64,000 nt of DNA from Nannocystis exedens (lineage in GTDB: Bacteria; Myxococcota_A; Polyangia; Nannocystales; Nannocystaceae): NCBI RefSeq assembly GCF_002343915.1, contig NZ_NETK01000001.1, forward strand, positions 124,001 through 188,000. The letters are read 5' to 3'. Shown piece after piece: positions 25,401-33,254 of this stretch. The position numbers and the translations under genes are program-made. The first letter of the stretch is position 1, and every line of letters begins with the position of its first letter. Under the pieces are notes generated by a model that saw nothing but the letters and a program-made list of their open reading frames with translations, did no database searches and was not told where the DNA came from.

Positions 25401-28400
25401 GTCGAGGCCGACGGCCTCCCGCTCGCGGAGCGGATCCCCCGCGTCCTCCAGCTCGCGCGCGACCTCGCCTACCGCGCCGACCGCTCGCTCGAGGCCATCC
25501 GCCGGCTCGAGGCCCTGGTCAAGGAGACCCCCGAGACCGCCGACGTCCACGCCGAGCTGATCGAGATCCTCCAGCGCGAGGGCCTGTGGGTCCGCGCCGT
25601 CGAGGCCCTGCGCTCGGCCGCCGAGGTCGTGCCCAACCCCGACGCGCGCGTGCGCTGCCTGGCCCGCGCCGCCACCCTCACCGAGGAGCGCCTCGGCCAG
25701 CCCGACGCCGCGATCGCCGGCTGGTCCGAGGTGCTGGTCCACAACCCCGGCGACCCCGACGCCCTGGCGCGCCTGCAGAACCTCTACCTGCGCACCGAGC
25801 AGTACGCCAAGCTCTTGCCGATCCTCGACCGCCGCCTGGCCCAGGTCGCGCCCGGCGACCGCGACGCCCGCATCGCCCTCCTCGTCGTCAAGGCCCGCGC
25901 CCTGCAAGAGGGCCAGGGCGACGAGGCGGCCGCGCTCGAGACCCTCGAGACCCTCGCCGCCGAGGCGCCCGAGAACGACGACGTCGTGCTCGGCCTGTCC
26001 CGCCTCTACCGCAAGGGCGGCCGCATGGACGACGGCATCGAGATGCTGCGCCGGCGCCTGGCCGAGATCGTCAGCGACATGGAGGCCCGCACCGAGCCCC
26101 TCGACGAGGAGCCGCTGCCGTTCGACATCCCCGAGCCGGTCTCGCCGGCGCTGGCCGCCCGCCGCGTGCGGATCGCCGAGGCGCTGGCGACTGCTCTGGC
26201 CGAAGAGGCAGGTGACCCCCGCGGCGCGCTCGAGACCCTCGACGAGGCGCTCGCCGCCGCCCCGCCGGAGGCCGCCCACGGCCTGCAGCAGCGCCGCGTC
26301 GCCCTCGCGCGGACCCTCGGCGACGACCGGGCCCTCACGGTGAGCCTCGCCGCCGTGGGCGAGCCCGACGGCCTGCTCGAGGCCGCCGCGATCGCCCGCG
26401 ACCGCCTGCGCGAGCCCGAGCTGGCCGCCCAGCTGTTCACCCGCGTCCTCGCCGAGCTGGCCCCCGGCGCCCCGCAGCGCAGCCGCCGGCTGTCGCAGGC
26501 GATCGAGGGCCTGGTCGGCCTGCGCCTCGCCGCCGGCGACCTCGACGGCGCCGACGCCCTGCTCGACGCCCAGCTCGCCCAGATCGACGACCCCGAGATC
26601 CGCGCCCGGATCCTCACCGAGAGCGGCCGCGCCCTGCTGCGCGGCGGCCAGGAGTTCGCCCGCGCCCGCCAGCGCTTCGAGGCCGCCCTCGCCGCCGACC
26701 CCGACTACGCCCCCGCGCGCCTGGCCCTCGGCGCGGCCCTGATCGACGCCGGCCTGCACGCCGAGGCCGAGGCCATCCTCGAGGCCGCGGTCGAGGCGTT
26801 CGGCCTCACCCGCGACCAGCCGCGCCTGGTCGAGGGCCTCTTGATGCTGGCGCACCTGTTCGAGCAGACCGATCGCGCCAACGAGGCCTACCGCCGCCTG
26901 TCGATGGCCCTGCGTCACGTCCCCGACGACCTCGAGATCCGCGCCGCCATGGCCCACAACCGCGCCGCCGCCGGCCGCCACCGCGACGCCGTCGCCGCGC
27001 TCGAGCCGGTCGAGCAGCGCCTCGCCGCCGGCACCCCGGTCCCGCCCGAGCGCGCCGCCGTGGTCGCCGACCTGCTGATCCTCGCCGCCGAGTGCGACGC
27101 CAAGCAGAACGCCCCCGCCGAGCGCCTGGCCGCCCGCTACGCCCGCGCGCTCGAGCTGGCCCCGCGCCACCGCAAGGCCCGGGCCGCGCTCGCCCAGCTG
27201 GCCCAGGAGTCGGGCAGGCTGGTCGATGCGGCCGAGCACACCCTCGCCCTCGCCGACCTCGAGCAAGACCCCGAGGCCCGCGGCCGGGCCCTGCTCGCCG
27301 CCGGCATGCTGTTCCACGAGGCGGCCGGCGCCGCCGCCGAGGCCGGCGAAGAGACCGTCGTCAGCGCCTCGGCGCAGAAGATCCTCGGCGCCGCCTTCGA
27401 CGCCGTCCAGGCCGGCCTCGCCCTGATCCAGCACATCCCGCACCCGGTCCTCGACCGCCGCCAGCTCGAGGCCGCCTTCTGGACCGCCGTCTCGCGCAAC
27501 GCCGGCATCGCCCTCGGCTGCCTCGACCGCCTGCTGCACCACCCCGACCTGCGCGACGCCAAGCGGGCCGCCTTCCTGCTCGAGGGCGTCAAGATCGCCC
27601 TCCAGCGCGGCGACCCCGGCGACCCCGAGCGCGCGCTCGCCTACGCCCGCGCCGCCGCCCCGCTGCTGCCCGACGCCGCCGCCCCGATCCACGCCCTCGT
27701 CGACGCCCTGCGGGCCGCCGGCGAGCTCGACGAGATCGAGCCGGCGGTGCGCGCCTACCTGGCCCGCGAGCGCGTTCAGAAGCCGCCTGATGACCCACGC
27801 GAGGCCCGCGATCGCCAGCGCCTGCTGGTCCGCCTGGCCGACCTCGTGGTCCAGGCCGATCCCCCGGCGGACCCGAAGGACAGCCGGCCCGCGCAGGCGA
27901 TCCGGCTGCTCGAGCGGGCCGCCGAGCTCGACCCGGCCGGCCTCGGCCTGGCCCCGCGGCGGCAGCTCGCCAAGCTCTACGCCGACGAGAAGATCCAGGG
28001 CCCGCAGGTGCGCAGCAACTCCGACGCGCTGCTCCACCTCGACCCGCTCGACGAGGCCAGCTTGGCCGCGCTCGCCCGCCACTGCGCCGAGAACGGCGAG
28101 GAGGGCCGCGCCCACGCCATCCACCAGCTCCTGCGGATCGTCAGCCCCGGCCACCCCGAGGCCGGCGCCTTCCTCACCAGCCACGAGCTCCTGTCGGTGC
28201 GCAGCGGCAAGCTCGACCCCGCCGCCGTCGTCGAGCCGGCCCCGGCCGACGCCGGCGTCGTCCCGGCCATGACCGCGCTGTGGGAGGGCGCCGCCGAGCT
28301 GCTGGCCGAGGAGCTGCCGCGCCCGCAGTTCAGCGAGGCCGCCTGGATCGAGGCCGAGACCGACAAGGACACCCTCCTGTGGAAGGTCTGGACCGAGCTC

Positions 28401-29054
28401 GGCACGCAGATGCCGGTCCAGGGCGTGCGCCTCGCCGACGTCGAGCTGATCCCCGACGGCCGCGTCGACGGCGGCTGGACCAGCGTCTCGTGCGTCCACC
28501 CGCCGGTGATCCTCGTCGGCCCGGCCGCCCGCGCCGAGACCACCGCCCCGCGCCTGCGCTTCGCCCTCGGGCGCGCGCTGTTCTTCACCCGCCCGGCCGC
28601 GATCCTCGTCGCCGGCCTGCCGAAGCCGCTGTTCGCCGGGGTCCTCGCGGCCGCGCTGCAGGCGTTCCACCCGCGCCACACCCGGCGGGTGCGCGCCCGC
28701 GACGAGGCCGACCTGGCCGCGCGGCTCGGCCAGACCCTCGCGCGCAAGCTGCCGATCCGGCTCGCGCGCCAGCTCAGCACCCAGTTCAAGGAGCGCGAGC
28801 AGGAGGGCTTCGACAGCCGCGACTGGCGCGCGTGGGTCCAGCGCTCCGGCGACCGCGTCGGCCTGTGCCTGTCGCGCAACCTCGGCGCCGCCCTCGACAT
28901 CCTCGGCCTGCCCCAAGAGCCAGGCGAGCGCAGCGCCGCCCTCAAGGCCCGCGCCGCCCACGACGCCGATCTGCGCGACCTGCTGGTGTTCGCCGTCAGC
29001 CCCGCCTACGTCGGAGCCCGCCGCGCCCTCGGCTTCGAGGTCAAGTCGCGCTGA
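19434..29054 (+). CDS. Giant TPR-repeat protein (3206 aa)
   Basis: Two long TPR solenoids flank an acidic/Pro-rich centre. Residues ~20-1560 and ~1830-2900 hold dozens of 34-residue helical pairs of the AL..Y..AL...P....A...L type (for example YERTGAYDQVIDLLRRQHD, YEEALALVPDDAAALSGL). The middle (~1580-1830) has repeated acidic motifs: VMELDDLEEV, DIVDIAELEPVE twice and VFDLADLEPIE, then a Pro/Lys linker. The last ~250 residues are non-TPR and end ...LLVFAVSPAYVGARRALGFEVKSR. No signal peptide or membrane helix from ATG 19434, so probably a cytoplasmic scaffold. Size and layout recall the giant TPR protein GltI/AgmK of Myxococcus gliding machinery, but no gliding genes are near, so I do not assign it. 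Confidence 0.85.
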   Translation: MPETAVAPKRQPSPHDLPCPLPPVAPGEPPELAAFRAKPSDDAFLRLRRAFREAENWSALATLLVVHAAAISGPPKVAELCVQAYELWYDRVKDKPQAAYALVRALQAEPHNSRAFEQLRKVYGEIGALDELATLLKFRLDYLRRHDRGAVPGALVELGKVDEQRCQVDEAIACYRAALEINPQERDASDQLIRLHLQAGAWLRVIDLINAELARTDSVRERDRFAALHLRLARIEAEQLENIPSAALHLQAALKANPDDVSALRAFGALYLGSGKASDEGLQKAADVFFRAAKLARSQGDDKIAYSLLRRAMSLRPDHHEAGNALAELLMAQEKWMELDDLYGAWIGYVTEADSYGLWLSRGELLETRLARREEARACYEQASRLERPGGDAWLRLEALLVELGDNHGLVSLYERWSEQDPGGLPTDKLLWAARVAREDLGDEERAAVSFYRVLEREPFNHEAFEGYKEHWRRKNNWSHLAGLILYQVDQALQMGGGPDSPLARAEFAEHFVELAEIYERRLGDLAGALDAWNRLALAYPNDWRPRDQIARIDKRARMLDANLATLEAELQRTVDPQRRFEVLRRLSQAHRERMTDPQRTIVLLQEMLALAPGHEGALRALAEMYERTGAYDQVIDLLRRQHDVTRSISQRVVLLRRMAELWQYELHSPREALWACEQILGYSPSDMDAVHRMQGLCAELGDAGGEYEALSRELGLVGDPAQRTRIIRRMADVADRKLQDPQRSAQAWTQLQAGDPHNLEVTDKLIAAYEALGNREELANLLGKAASSARTPPIRQLDYLMRLGHLAESSLGDVDLACSAFERALRIHRDHRGATEALTRLYRNLGSWHGLAASLGTLQEMADSDEEALGIGWERAEVLADRLDNPAAAIRVLEQLAATTAVGNRDVALKLLELYERAGQFDRLIRHAEILLLSALETDERRELFSLIARTYVVNLGAPQKAIAAFQRFMREEPDDAEGLKILGELQNLSGDHQGTLDTLGKRLESLTDPAQQVVTLEQMAEVCEFGLGHAKRALALLGRALGIAPGSRDLKQKIEAFAERHGMYKDLLVVYGERFTEMSGRAESRGQIDLCLGASATAEKKIGDADLAFAWARKAYFVALRAGLDAGPVQGRLESLAQAHGLWPQMLEVSEQELAFQEKTPNYGDFGTIALLMSAAEIARERLGDPARAIGYLQRAYKLRPDDEDLGRQIEALGEAHQMWPALIDLQEAKLARARTGLGRFEACIAIAKIYERHLGDPARAFQWLRRAETDLRPTDPSLAEEAAGLMTELAQRHQLWPELADHHRGLALAKLQRNERGGLNQLKDSARIDYEKRQDPLAALRTLRLGVAYDRDGAALMPAIEAMAAKVDEKRSPDTPPTGALTLLSVTQQIIGQTVDPQVKLQLLKRRAELRAGLGDTAGAIAEWLRALSLHPGSEEARFELDRLAERDNLWHLLLLAPASELHFGTGKAQQGKLLTQIAELYENCLGRPEYALRARIAAWKLQGDLPPETGELGPVHSKMWHLAGLTGTYTTPPPARDPLLWPQIVPPELADRDQWRKLGLDPDTLAPRVGVKARAKKEESSVMELDDLEEVSRPTAEILLSELEPLEELRRGGGKEVVARPGKTVRTETHTNIVDIAELEPVELSATAVKIRAPRPARGETDIVDIAELEPVEASGSVSVRAAGLPRQESGVFDLADLEPIEDSLVGPAPKRPSAEVSGVLDLDEMLELDDDAPRPVTHKRSLPRPAAKPLKPTPPRPPGGKPVAKAPPPTRRPAAPPPPSRPPEPVPAASVPPPPPVASRELIDAVTAGLPALPELDAPVLPARPSAGSAWHELAHAYASVVPASKSERAGLQRLLARLWDEGAGMPDAALERYEEALALVPDDAAALSGLVNMAERTGDPERLIAALSRLLSDLTLPEHIVAYHLRLADLYEQTGQPERAEEQYRGVLAVSPKHLGALRSLAALHAKTGREREAAEASARLYDVEADGLPLAERIPRVLQLARDLAYRADRSLEAIRRLEALVKETPETADVHAELIEILQREGLWVRAVEALRSAAEVVPNPDARVRCLARAATLTEERLGQPDAAIAGWSEVLVHNPGDPDALARLQNLYLRTEQYAKLLPILDRRLAQVAPGDRDARIALLVVKARALQEGQGDEAAALETLETLAAEAPENDDVVLGLSRLYRKGGRMDDGIEMLRRRLAEIVSDMEARTEPLDEEPLPFDIPEPVSPALAARRVRIAEALATALAEEAGDPRGALETLDEALAAAPPEAAHGLQQRRVALARTLGDDRALTVSLAAVGEPDGLLEAAAIARDRLREPELAAQLFTRVLAELAPGAPQRSRRLSQAIEGLVGLRLAAGDLDGADALLDAQLAQIDDPEIRARILTESGRALLRGGQEFARARQRFEAALAADPDYAPARLALGAALIDAGLHAEAEAILEAAVEAFGLTRDQPRLVEGLLMLAHLFEQTDRANEAYRRLSMALRHVPDDLEIRAAMAHNRAAAGRHRDAVAALEPVEQRLAAGTPVPPERAAVVADLLILAAECDAKQNAPAERLAARYARALELAPRHRKARAALAQLAQESGRLVDAAEHTLALADLEQDPEARGRALLAAGMLFHEAAGAAAEAGEETVVSASAQKILGAAFDAVQAGLALIQHIPHPVLDRRQLEAAFWTAVSRNAGIALGCLDRLLHHPDLRDAKRAAFLLEGVKIALQRGDPGDPERALAYARAAAPLLPDAAAPIHALVDALRAAGELDEIEPAVRAYLARERVQKPPDDPREARDRQRLLVRLADLVVQADPPADPKDSRPAQAIRLLERAAELDPAGLGLAPRRQLAKLYADEKIQGPQVRSNSDALLHLDPLDEASLAALARHCAENGEEGRAHAIHQLLRIVSPGHPEAGAFLTSHELLSVRSGKLDPAAVVEPAPADAGVVPAMTALWEGAAELLAEELPRPQFSEAAWIEAETDKDTLLWKVWTELGTQMPVQGVRLADVELIPDGRVDGGWTSVSCVHPPVILVGPAARAETTAPRLRFALGRALFFTRPAAILVAGLPKPLFAGVLAAALQAFHPRHTRRVRARDEADLAARLGQTLARKLPIRLARQLSTQFKEREQEGFDSRDWRAWVQRSGDRVGLCLSRNLGAALDILGLPQEPGERSAALKARAAHDADLRDLLVFAVSPAYVGARRALGFEVKSR

Positions 29055-29355
29055 CGCCCGCCGAGGTCGCGCTTCGCGATTGCGAGCCCGTCCAGGGCCC
29101 GCGGCCGCGTCGCATCCCACGACCGCCTCGACCCCGGCTCTCCGGTCCTCTCGGTGTCGACGCGCGTCGACACCGAGCTCGCCCCACGCCCTCGTCGCCA
29201 TGCACGGCCTCCGTGTCGCCGCCTGTAGGTCGACGCGCCGACCTCTCCCGCGACCTCGCGCCGCCGTCCCCGGCTTTGGATGCAGCGCCCCGCCCTCGAC
29301 GCGCGCCGCCCCTCTTGCGGCCCCGGCTGCATCGGAGGCAAAATTTCCCACCGAC
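29055..29355. other. Gap between the TPR gene and the lipoprotein cluster
   Basis: About 300 bases of GC-rich filler with a GTCGACGCGCGTCGAC palindrome near 29156. No gene, terminator or clear promoter; AT-rich CAAAATTT ~15 bases before the next ATG may contain its -10. Confidence 0.35.
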
Positions 29356-30564
29356 ATGCCCACCGCGCCGCGCCTCCGGATCTCGCTGCAACTGAGCGTC
29401 ACGGCCCTGGCCCTGCAGGCCTGCCTCGACCCCAACGCCAACACCGAGACCGAGTCGACGACCGCCGGCCCCGGCACCACCACCGAGGCCGACCCCACCG
29501 GCACCCCGAGCGACACGACCACCACCGCCGACCCGACCGAGAGCCCGCCCGTCACCACCGCCGAGCCCGTGTGCGGCGACGGCTTCGTCGACGCCGACGA
29601 GCAGTGCGACCTCGGGCCCGCCAACGCCGACGACGGCGCCTGCACCAGCGAGTGCCGCAACGCCGTCTGCGGCGACGGCCTCGTCAACAAGGGCGCCGAG
29701 GAGTGCGACGCCGGCCCCGACAACGCCGACGACGGCGACTGCACCACCGCCTGTCGCCTCCCCGCCTGCGGCGACGGCGTGCTCAACGGCGACGAGGTCT
29801 GCGACGACGGCGTCAACGACGGCAGCTACGGCAGCTGCCTCGCCGACTGCAGCGCCGCCGCCCCCGGCTGCGGCGACGGCCAGGTCGACCCCGAGCTCGA
29901 GGACTGCGAGGACGGCCCCGCCTGCCTGCCCACCTGCAAGTACGCCCACAGCTGCCGGGAGTGGCTCGAGGCCGTCCCCGACGCCGCCAGCGGCCCGTAC
30001 ACCATCCGCCGCGACGGCATCATGGACCCGATCGACGTCTTCTGCGCCCTCGACCCCGCCACCGACGGCGGCGGCTACACCTTCCTCAAGGTCGACGTCG
30101 CCGCCGGCATGAACCCGAGCCCGGCCACCGCCGCCAACGCCGAGACCGTCTGCGCCGACTGGGGCATGCAGCTGTTCATCCCGCGCAGCCCGGCGCACCT
30201 CGCCGCCGCCTACGAGGTCGCCACCGGCGACAACCTCGAGCCGGTCGGCGGCGGCACCGTGAAGAGCGGCCCCGATTACCTGCAGATCCTGGGGATCTAT
30301 CCGGTCACCCCGGGCGAGAGCTGCGTCGACGCGCCGCTCAACGGGCTCGACTGCCCCGAGTGGCGCGCAAGCGACGACGCGGTCTGGTTCGTCAGCGACG
30401 TCGCCGTCGGCAGCGGCGAGCCCGACGAGCTTGGGGCGTGCGAGGGCTGCTCGATGCTCTACCAGTGGAACCAGGACGGCAGCGTGAAGAGCTACAAGGC
30501 CCTGCCCGCGCCCGGCGGCTACAGCTTCCGCTTCCTGTGCGACACGGGCGATAAATTGCCCTGA
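29356..30564 (+). CDS. Cys-rich lipoprotein with fibrinogen-like domain
   Basis: 402 residues. Signal peptide ends in lipobox ALQAC (Cys25). A Thr/Pro linker (~28-70) precedes three or four DUF4215-type Cys repeats (VCGDGFVDADEQCD, VCGDGLVNKGAEECD, ACGDGVLNGDEVCDDG, GCGDGQVDPELEDC). From ~residue 197 the order is SCREWLEAVPDAASGPYTI, a gap, VFCALDPATDGGGYTFLKV: the opening of a fibrinogen-related globular domain, which in animals is a sugar- or protein-binding lectin. The domain is shortened relative to animal ones (~200 residues). It is most likely an outer-membrane adhesin-like protein, first of five same-strand genes to 35.9 kb. Confidence 0.82.
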   Translation: MPTAPRLRISLQLSVTALALQACLDPNANTETESTTAGPGTTTEADPTGTPSDTTTTADPTESPPVTTAEPVCGDGFVDADEQCDLGPANADDGACTSECRNAVCGDGLVNKGAEECDAGPDNADDGDCTTACRLPACGDGVLNGDEVCDDGVNDGSYGSCLADCSAAAPGCGDGQVDPELEDCEDGPACLPTCKYAHSCREWLEAVPDAASGPYTIRRDGIMDPIDVFCALDPATDGGGYTFLKVDVAAGMNPSPATAANAETVCADWGMQLFIPRSPAHLAAAYEVATGDNLEPVGGGTVKSGPDYLQILGIYPVTPGESCVDAPLNGLDCPEWRASDDAVWFVSDVAVGSGEPDELGACEGCSMLYQWNQDGSVKSYKALPAPGGYSFRFLCDTGDKLP

Positions 30565-30596
30565 CGCGCGCGGCGGGTTTGTGTCATTTTTTTCGC

Positions 30597-31463
30597 ATGG
30601 CTCGCTTACCTCGCAAAATCGCGCTCCTGGCCCTCCTGGGGCTCGCGCCGGCCTGCATCATCGGCGGCGGCAGCACCACGAACACCACCGACTCCGACAC
30701 CGGCGAGTTCGTGTGCGACGACCCCAACTCGTACCTCGACGGCGAGACCTGCTACTGCAACGACGGCTTCGAGTACTGCACCGACGACCCCGACGACCTG
30801 TCCTGCTGTCCGGTCGAGGACACCACCTCCGCCTCGAGCGTCGGCACCACCACGATCGAGCCGACCTCGACCAGCGAGCCGACCACCACCACCGGCCCCG
30901 GCACCGACGCGACCACGCTCCCGGAGACCAGCTCCACCACGACCACCACCGAGTCGACCGCGAGCACCACCGCCGAGACCTCCGAGACCGGCGAGACCAC
31001 CACCGGCGGGGTCGAGTGCATGGGCGAGCAGCCGCCGCCCGAGCGCTGCCAGAACGGCCAGTTCTGGTGCACGATGACCGAGGCCTGCGGCCCCGAGGGC
31101 AGCCAGGTCTACCGCTGCGACGGCGACACCTGGGTGCTCGAGCCCAACCTCGCCAAGGACAGCTGCAGCTTCGACGGCTACGACTTCGCCTACGGCTGCG
31201 TCGACACCGGCAAGACCGTCGAGTTCATCTGCGGCGACGGCCCCGGCACCCCCTGCGAGAACTCCGACCCCGCCACCTGCGAGGACGACACCAACCTCAA
31301 CACCTGCATCTACGGCAAGCTGTCGCAGTTCGACTGCTTCGTCCAGTGTACCGAGGTCGGCGACGCCATGATGACCCTCTACGACCACGGCTTCTGCGGC
31401 GACGACATGGGCACCTCGGCCTGCCTCTGCTGCGACATGGGCGAGCCCGGCTGCCCGGTCTGA
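30597..31463 (+). CDS. Cys-rich Thr-linker lipoprotein
   Basis: 288 residues from ATG 30597. Lipobox GLAPAC (Cys21). A small Cys cluster (DGETCYCNDGFEYC...CC) comes before, rather than after, a ~65-residue Thr/Ser/Glu linker (~80-145). The C-terminal ~140 residues contain about 16 cysteines (RCQNGQFWC, CDGDTW, CSFDGYDFAYGC, CLCCDMGEPGC) and no known domain; even spacing suggests a disulfide-stabilised fold. Upstream is an unusual AT-rich run (GTGTCATTTTTTTCGC) directly before the start. Only 32 bases separate it from the fibrinogen-like gene, so co-transcription is likely. Function unknown. Confidence 0.75.
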   Translation: MARLPRKIALLALLGLAPACIIGGGSTTNTTDSDTGEFVCDDPNSYLDGETCYCNDGFEYCTDDPDDLSCCPVEDTTSASSVGTTTIEPTSTSEPTTTTGPGTDATTLPETSSTTTTTESTASTTAETSETGETTTGGVECMGEQPPPERCQNGQFWCTMTEACGPEGSQVYRCDGDTWVLEPNLAKDSCSFDGYDFAYGCVDTGKTVEFICGDGPGTPCENSDPATCEDDTNLNTCIYGKLSQFDCFVQCTEVGDAMMTLYDHGFCGDDMGTSACLCCDMGEPGCPV

Positions 31464-31489
31464 GCTGTCCCCGCGACCCGATCCGGGCG

Positions 31490-31905
31490 GTCCGGCTGCC
31501 CCCTCGGACCTGTCCCATCGACCCTCTCCCGGACCGCCCGCCGCGGCCCGGGCTGCGCGTCTGCCCCTTCGGACCTGTCCGATCGGCCACCACCGCCCGC
31601 CGCGGTCCCGAGCGGGCTCGGCTGTCTCTCCGGACCTGCCCCATCGGCCTCTCCGGGACCGCCCGCCGCGGCCCCGAGCAGGCTCGGCCGTCTCTTCGAA
31701 CCTGTTCGATCGGACACCTCGGGGACCGTCCGCCGCGGTCCGCCGTGCCGCGAGCCGCGCGGGCCCGACTGTCCCCTCGGACCTGTCCCATCGGCCATCT
31801 CCCGCGACCGCCCGCCGCGGTCTGCGGTGCCGCGAGCCGCGCGGGCCCGACCGCTCCCCTTGGACCTGTCCCATCGGCCATCTCCCGCGACCGCCCGCGA
31901 GGGCC
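31490..31905. repeat. Tandem array of six 61-83-base palindromic units
   Basis: The core CGGACCTGTCC(C/G)ATCGG recurs with its GGACC at 31506, 31571, 31632, (decayed) 31698, 31779 and 31862, giving periods of 65, 61, 66, 81 and 83 bases. Between cores lies CCGCCCGCCGCGGTCC-type filler; the last two longer units share an extra GTGCCGCGAGCCGCGCGGGCCCGA block. Each unit contains inverted TGTCC/GGACC half-sites. Units differ by scattered substitutions, so the array is old. No gene is present. Confidence 0.85.
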
Positions 31906-31956
31906 CAGCCGCGTCGCAAGCCCCTGGCCCCGCGCCATCGCGCGGAAATTTAGCAA

Positions 31957-31987
31957 TTGAATGAGTCATTAAAGCCTGCTTTATCTA
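31957..31987 (+). promoter_or_regulatory. Promoter TTGAAT-N17-TTTATC of the lipoprotein at 31992
   Basis: In a sharply AT-rich island, TTGAAT (31957-31962) and TTTATC (31980-31985) are spaced by 17 bases and the ATG follows 6 bases after the -10, so the transcript would be leaderless or nearly so. Confidence 0.65.
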
Positions 31988-31991
31988 CAAA

Positions 31992-33095
31992 ATGCGCCGC
32001 TTCTCCTGTCCCTGCGCCTTGGGGAGCGCCTTGGCGCTGCTCGCCCTGGCGGCCTGCCCCGCGGCCCCCGAGGCCGGCCAGCCCGACACCGCGACCACGA
32101 CCGAGGCCTTATGGACGACGACCGGGAGCGGCCCGGACGCGCCGGACAGCACCGGCTCGTCGGCGGCGACCGACGCCACCGCGAGCGACCCGACCATGCC
32201 CGGTGATCACCCGTGCGCCGCATGTGTCCCGGGCGAGTTCTGTCGGTGGGTCGGGTCCGACGACCTCTGCCACAACTTCCCCCAGTACGCGTGCGAGCCG
32301 CTGCCTGCCGGCTGCGCATTCGACGAGCTCGAGAGCCTCGCCTGCGTCCACGCGATCTGCGGCGTCTATGCCGGCGGGTTCGGCGATCCGTGCGACTTCG
32401 GCAGCGCTTTCCAGTGCCCTGGGCGCCACGACTGCGACCCCTGGGACCCGCACCCCTGCGGCACCGAGGGCGCCGCCTGCCTCCCCGTCTCGAACGACGA
32501 CGACCTCGCCGCCGAGCTGTGGGCCTGCGTCCCTGCGCCCGCGCCGGGTGTCCCCGTCGGCGAGCCCTGCACCCTCGTCTCCGACGGCCGCTGGTCGTGG
32601 GGCGACTGCGAGGACGGAGCCCTGTGCAGCCGCATCGACCCGGACACCCAGCAGGGCATCTGTACCCCCCGCTGCGCCGGCACCCCCGACGAGCCCGTCT
32701 GCGGCGACCCGGCGACCACCTGCGTCGCCTGGGCCGCGGGCGACTCGGAGATCCACCTCTGCGAGCCGACCTGCGACCCGCTCGCAGGCCCTGGCGCCTG
32801 TCCGATGGGACAGGTCTGCGTCGGCCGCGTGCCCCACTGCGCCCCCGACGTCTCCGGCGACCTCGGCGCCTACGGCGACACCTGCGAGTGGACGAACGAC
32901 TGCGATCCCGGGCTCCTCTGCGCCACCGCCGAGTTCATCCCCGCCTGCGATCCCGCCGACTACACCTGCTGCACCCCGTACTGCGATCTCACCCAGCCGA
33001 CCTGCCCCCCCGACCTGAGCTGCGTGCCGGCCTACGAGACGGGCGAGGCCCCGCCGGGCCACGACGACCTCGGCCTGTGCGCCCTCCCCCCGTGA
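31992..33095 (+). CDS. Cys-rich lipoprotein with EB/TSP-like modules
   Basis: 367 residues. Lipobox LALAAC (Cys22). A short Thr/Ser linker (~30-65) precedes ~300 residues with about 34 cysteines in modules of the form C.PGEFC, CVHAICG, GEPCTLVSDG...CEDGALC, CPMGQVC, GDTCEWTNDCDPGLLC, CTPYC and CPPDLSCVP. These follow the pattern of Cys-rich surface proteins common in Myxococcota and probably form chains of small disulfide domains. One module (ACPMGQVC) is encoded by an exact palindrome CCTGTCC-GATG-GGACAGG (32807-32824), showing that the repeat can be tolerated inside coding sequence. Function unknown; surface exposure inferred. Confidence 0.78.
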   Translation: MRRFSCPCALGSALALLALAACPAAPEAGQPDTATTTEALWTTTGSGPDAPDSTGSSAATDATASDPTMPGDHPCAACVPGEFCRWVGSDDLCHNFPQYACEPLPAGCAFDELESLACVHAICGVYAGGFGDPCDFGSAFQCPGRHDCDPWDPHPCGTEGAACLPVSNDDDLAAELWACVPAPAPGVPVGEPCTLVSDGRWSWGDCEDGALCSRIDPDTQQGICTPRCAGTPDEPVCGDPATTCVAWAAGDSEIHLCEPTCDPLAGPGACPMGQVCVGRVPHCAPDVSGDLGAYGDTCEWTNDCDPGLLCATAEFIPACDPADYTCCTPYCDLTQPTCPPDLSCVPAYETGEAPPGHDDLGLCALPP

Positions 33096-33129
33096 GCGCC
33101 GCCCTGCCGCACGCGCCGACGCGACGACA

Positions 33130-33143
33130 TGTCCCCCGGGACA
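33130..33143. repeat. Exact palindrome TGTCC-CCCG-GGACA after the lipoprotein gene
   Basis: Lies 35 bases after the stop codon at 33095, in the short gap before the next gene. Confidence 0.75.
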
Positions 33144-33242
33144 GACCCCGCCTCGCGCCGAGCAGAGCCGCGCTCGCGCGGCCGGAGCGGCGGCCGCTCG
33201 CCCGCCGCTCCGGCCGGCGTCGCGCCGCCGGGTCGGACCGGC

Positions 33243-33248
33243 TACCAT
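33243..33248 (+). promoter_or_regulatory. -10-like TACCAT, leaderless start at 33255
   Basis: TACCAT ends 6 bases before the GTG start, with no ribosome-binding site. Confidence 0.45.
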
Positions 33249-33254
33249 CGCCGC

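Noticed and set aside
19434..29054. Naming the giant TPR gene gltI/agmK
   Set aside because: Only size and repeat type agree; no gliding genes nearby and no sequence comparison possible here.
21183..29816. A 2877-residue minus-strand reading frame opposite the giant TPR gene
   Set aside because: It is a mirror of extreme GC3 codon use (few stops are possible on the antisense strand). It has a repetitive Gly/Leu/Glu/Val composition, no domains and no start context, whereas the plus strand shows clear TPR repeats.
31490..31905. CRISPR-like array
   Set aside because: Units are 61-83 bases with decayed, variable lengths; the spacers are similar GC filler rather than unique, and no cas genes are near.
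30581..31960. Long plus-strand frame running through the palindrome array
   Set aside because: The first part is a shadow of the lipoprotein at 30597 and the rest is array DNA; composition is Arg/Pro/Leu filler.
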